From contig NZ_BANR01000003.1 in assembly GCF_000332975.1 (NCBI RefSeq), forward strand, positions 496,001 through 560,000: 64,000 nucleotides of DNA, read 5' to 3'. This DNA is from Gordonia aichiensis NBRC 108223 (lineage in GTDB: Bacteria > Actinomycetota > Actinomycetes > Mycobacteriales > Mycobacteriaceae). The notes below the pieces were generated by a model, which saw only the letters and a list, made by a program, of their open reading frames with translations, did not search any database and was not told where the DNA came from. Numbering within the stretch: the stretch's first letter is position 1; every line of letters begins with the position of its first letter. Below, piece by piece: positions 61,382 through 64,000 of the stretch. A program made the position numbers and the translations under genes.

Positions 61382-63022
61382 ATGGCTTCCCCACGTGCCG
61401 GCACTCCGGCTCAGCCCGAAGACCTCATCGACGTCGATGCCGTTGTCGGCGCCTATTACGACAAGGTGCCTGATCCGGACGATCCCGGGCAGCGGGTGGT
61501 CTTCGGTACCTCGGGACACAGGGGTTCGAGCCTCGACTCCGCGTTCAACGAGGCGCACATCCTCGCGATCACCCAGGCGATCGTCGAGTATCGTGCCGGT
61601 GCCGGGATCACCGGTCCGTTGTGCATCGGGTTCGACACCCATGCGCTGTCGGTGCCCGCGTGGCAATCGGCACTCGAGGTGCTCGTGGCGAACGGGGTCA
61701 CCGTGTACACCGCCGAAGGGGACACCTATACGCCGACTCCCGCTGTGAGTCGTGCGATCCTCGCGTTCAATGCGGCCAACCCCGGTGTCCAGTCGGACGG
61801 CATCGTCGTCACGCCATCGCACAACCCGCCGCGCGACGGAGGTTTCAAATACGACCCGCCGTCGGGTGGGCCCGCCGACACGACGATCACGTCATGGGTT
61901 GCCAACCGGGCCAACGAGTTGCTCACCGCGAAACTCGATGGGGTCAGGCGTATTTCGTTCGACAAGGCCCGGCACGACGACCTGGTGCACGACTATTCGT
62001 TCGTCATGAACTACACCGACGGTCTCGCGTCCGTCGTCGATCTGGAGGCGATCCGCAACGCAGGCATACACATCGGTGCCGACCCGCTCGGCGGTGCGTC
62101 GGTCGGCTACTGGGCGGCGATCGGGTTCCGTTACAACCTCGACAAGCTCACTGTCGTGAATCCGACTGTGGATCCGACCTTTTCGTTCATGACTCTCGAC
62201 ACCGACGGTCAGATCCGGATGGACTGCTCGTCCCCGGACGCGATGGCGTCACTCATCGAGTCGCGTGATTCCTACGACATAGCGACGGGCAACGACACTG
62301 ACGCCGACCGTCACGGGATCGTCACACCCGACGGGGGATTGATGAATCCCAATCACTATCTGGCCGTTGCGATCGACTACCTCTACACCCATCGGTCGAA
62401 GTGGTCGCCCGACGCCTCGGTCGGGAAGACCCTCGTCAGTTCGAGTCTCATCGACCGGGTCGTCGCAGGGATCGGCCGTAACCTCCTCGAGGTCCCTGTC
62501 GGATTCAAGTGGTTCGTCGACGGCCTGCTCGACGGGAGCATTGCCTTCGGTGGCGAGGAAAGTGCCGGCGCGTCGTTTCTCACGTTCGACGGAAGCCCGT
62601 GGTCGACGGACAAGGACGGCATCATCATGGCGTTGTTGGCGTCGGAGATCCTGGCGGTCACCGGCAAGACCCCGTCGCAGCGCTACCGTGAGCTGGCCGA
62701 TCAGTACGGCGAATCCGCCTATGCCAGAACGGATGCACCTGCCACCCGTGAGCAGAAGGCGGTCCTCGCCAATCTGTCCGCCGATCAGATCACCGCCACC
62801 GATCTCGCGGGCGATCCGATCACCGCGGTGATGACGACGGCACCTGGCAATGATGCCCCGATCGGCGGCGTCAAGGTGACCACCGCAGACGCCTGGTTCG
62901 CAGCGCGGCCGTCGGGTACCGAGGACAAGTACAAGATCTATGCCGAGTCGTTCAAGGGCGTCGACCACCTCAGGAAGGTGCAGGAGCAGGCGCAGGAGGT
63001 CGTCGACGCCGCGTTGTCGTGA
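61382..63022 (+). CDS. pgm: Phosphoglucomutase (alpha-D-glucose phosphate-specific)
   Basis: Interconverts glucose 1-phosphate and glucose 6-phosphate, supplying glycogen, trehalose and cell-wall sugar nucleotides. The 546 aa carry [17 protein letters not shown], the phosphoserine loop [19 protein letters not shown] (Ser146), the Mg2+ loop [10 protein letters not shown], the sugar-binding loop GGEESAG and the phosphate-binding [16 protein letters not shown]. Length equals that of PgmA proteins. CAATCT lies six bases before the ATG, so it is probably leaderless. Confidence 0.95.
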   Translation: MASPRAGTPAQPEDLIDVDAVVGAYYDKVPDPDDPGQRVVFGTSGHRGSSLDSAFNEAHILAITQAIVEYRAGAGITGPLCIGFDTHALSVPAWQSALEVLVANGVTVYTAEGDTYTPTPAVSRAILAFNAANPGVQSDGIVVTPSHNPPRDGGFKYDPPSGGPADTTITSWVANRANELLTAKLDGVRRISFDKARHDDLVHDYSFVMNYTDGLASVVDLEAIRNAGIHIGADPLGGASVGYWAAIGFRYNLDKLTVVNPTVDPTFSFMTLDTDGQIRMDCSSPDAMASLIESRDSYDIATGNDTDADRHGIVTPDGGLMNPNHYLAVAIDYLYTHRSKWSPDASVGKTLVSSSLIDRVVAGIGRNLLEVPVGFKWFVDGLLDGSIAFGGEESAGASFLTFDGSPWSTDKDGIIMALLASEILAVTGKTPSQRYRELADQYGESAYARTDAPATREQKAVLANLSADQITATDLAGDPITAVMTTAPGNDAPIGGVKVTTADAWFAARPSGTEDKYKIYAESFKGVDHLRKVQEQAQEVVDAALS

Positions 63023-63143
63023 CGTGGTGGCGCCGTCGGGGGTTCGAGGGTGCGTTAGGCTCGCCCCTGGTGCCGCGCTGCGAATCGCCGTTGCGGCACC
63101 CTGCCCGCTGGGAGGGCACGGCGAACCACACAAAGGATGATCT

Positions 63144-63893
63144 GTGACAGACAGGCGCAAGCCACGGCAAGCATCGACGTCGAAGTATCAGCCGCGCGCG
63201 ACGTCGAGCACATCGACCTATGTGCTGTTGGCAATTGCTGTCGTGGTGGTGATCGCGCTGGTCGTCGGCGGGGTTCTGTGGAACCGTAGCCGTGATCACG
63301 GCGGGACGGCCAACGAGCAGGTCCTCAATTCCAACGCGGCGTTGATCATCGGTGCGCCCGATGCGAAGTCGACGATCGACATCTTCGAAGACTTCATGTG
63401 TCCGGTGTGCAAGCAGTTCGAACAGCAGTCGGGTCAGGCCATCGTGAGCGCCGTCGATGCGGGCACACTACGAGTGCGGTATCACATGCTGAACTTCCTC
63501 AACCGTCAGTCGGCGTCGGGAAGCTACTCGAGCAGGGCAGCCGGTGCTCTGCAATGTGTTGGCGCAGGGGAGAATCGAGAGGTCTTCTTCAGGTACCACA
63601 CCGCGTTGTTCGCTGATCAGCCCAAGGAGGGCAGCGACTCCGATCCGTCGAACGCCGATCTGTCGAAGGTCGCGGCTGAGCAGGGTGCCAACGCTACGAC
63701 CCAGAAGTGCATCGCCGACGGGGCCAGGGTCGCCGAGGGGGAAAAGGCCGCGGAAGAATCCGAGAACCAACTGGCCAAGGCGACAGGTGGACAGGTGGCA
63801 ACTCCGACGGTTCTGTCCGGTGGCGAACCCGTCGAAGGGATTCTCGACGGAACTCGGTGGCTCGACACGTTGCTCGGCAAGGCGACCGAGTGA
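63144..63893 (+). CDS. DsbA-family membrane-anchored thioredoxin-like protein
   Basis: A 249-aa protein: a basic cytoplasmic N-terminus of 25 residues, one membrane anchor (TYVLLAIAVVVVIALVVGGVL) and an extracytoplasmic thioredoxin-fold domain of the DsbA/DSBA-like group. The active site is CPVC (C86, C89) in FEDFMCPVCKQFEQQSG and the cis-Pro loop is VATPTVLSGG. It probably acts in disulfide formation or isomerisation of exported proteins. The GTG follows AAAGGATG. Two further cysteines (LQCVGA and QKCIADG) may pair. The final 107 bases of the window contain no gene I can recognise. Confidence 0.88.
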   Translation: MTDRRKPRQASTSKYQPRATSSTSTYVLLAIAVVVVIALVVGGVLWNRSRDHGGTANEQVLNSNAALIIGAPDAKSTIDIFEDFMCPVCKQFEQQSGQAIVSAVDAGTLRVRYHMLNFLNRQSASGSYSSRAAGALQCVGAGENREVFFRYHTALFADQPKEGSDSDPSNADLSKVAAEQGANATTQKCIADGARVAEGEKAAEESENQLAKATGGQVATPTVLSGGEPVEGILDGTRWLDTLLGKATE

Positions 63894-64000
63894 TCGATGT
63901 CGCGTGGTCGCTTCCGGTGAGTACCGCGTAGCAACCCCGCTGCAACGAGCGCAGATCTCGAACGTGTTGCAAGCAACGCCCGACGCGCAAGCGCGAAGCC

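Overview
The window is a high-GC actinobacterial chromosome segment. Gene content and order point to the order Mycobacteriales (SigH/RshA, PdtaS, WhiB1, WhiB7, AdnAB, UvrD2, mycoredoxin, Lsr2, an MCE protein, FtsEX). The DUF222-HNH protein and overall style suggest Gordonia or a close relative; the genus is an inference. I see no insertion sequence, prophage, integrase or CRISPR array, so this is core chromosome with a few accessory genes.

Region 1 (1-40 kb) follows, gene for gene, the M. tuberculosis block Rv3223c-Rv3193c as I remember it: sigH-rshA, biotinylated TB7.3, pdtaS, whiB1, a lipid kinase, a ParA ATPase, rhlE, a ferritin-like protein, DUF3107, a TetR regulator, a DUF3152 metalloprotease-like protein, moeZ, an alkyltransferase-like protein, a lipV-like hydrolase, adnA-adnB, a K+ channel, nudC, mycoredoxin, uvrD2, whiB7, an ABC1 kinase, a ThiF/cyclodehydratase-like protein, a zincin, a PDZ-Lon protease and UPF0182. 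It combines thiol-stress control (SigH/RshA, MoeZ, mycoredoxin), DNA end resection and repair (AdnAB, UvrD2, ATL) and antibiotic-inducible resistance (WhiB7). A 24-codon ribosomal protein gene (bL37) sits between rshA and TB7.3. A frameshifted DUF222-HNH gene is the only clear broken gene.

Region 2 (40-46 kb) holds an MCE protein without the usual mce operon, initiator tRNA-Met, lsr2, DUF2630, a propionyl-CoA-synthetase-like enzyme, and two crcB fluoride-channel genes preceded by a fluoride riboswitch.

Region 3 (46-51.8 kb) holds fadE24-fadE23 behind two copies of a palindromic operator, then small membrane and metabolic genes including hisN.

Region 4 (51.9-64 kb) holds prfB, an MscS channel, a Pro/Gln-rich membrane protein, ftsE-ftsX, smpB, a GH27 lipoprotein, a secreted esterase and the tmRNA gene, so both partners of trans-translation lie within about 3 kb. 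A TetR gene, a hydrolase, phosphoglucomutase and a DsbA-like protein close the window.

The regulatory DNA is the most informative part. Three SigH promoters have identical geometry (sigH, moeZ, mycoredoxin). whiB7 has an Ala-rich upstream ORF followed by an intrinsic attenuator. About a dozen genes carry a -10 hexamer exactly six bases before the start codon, the signature of leaderless mRNAs. I ran no database search; family names rest on motifs and remembered homologues.
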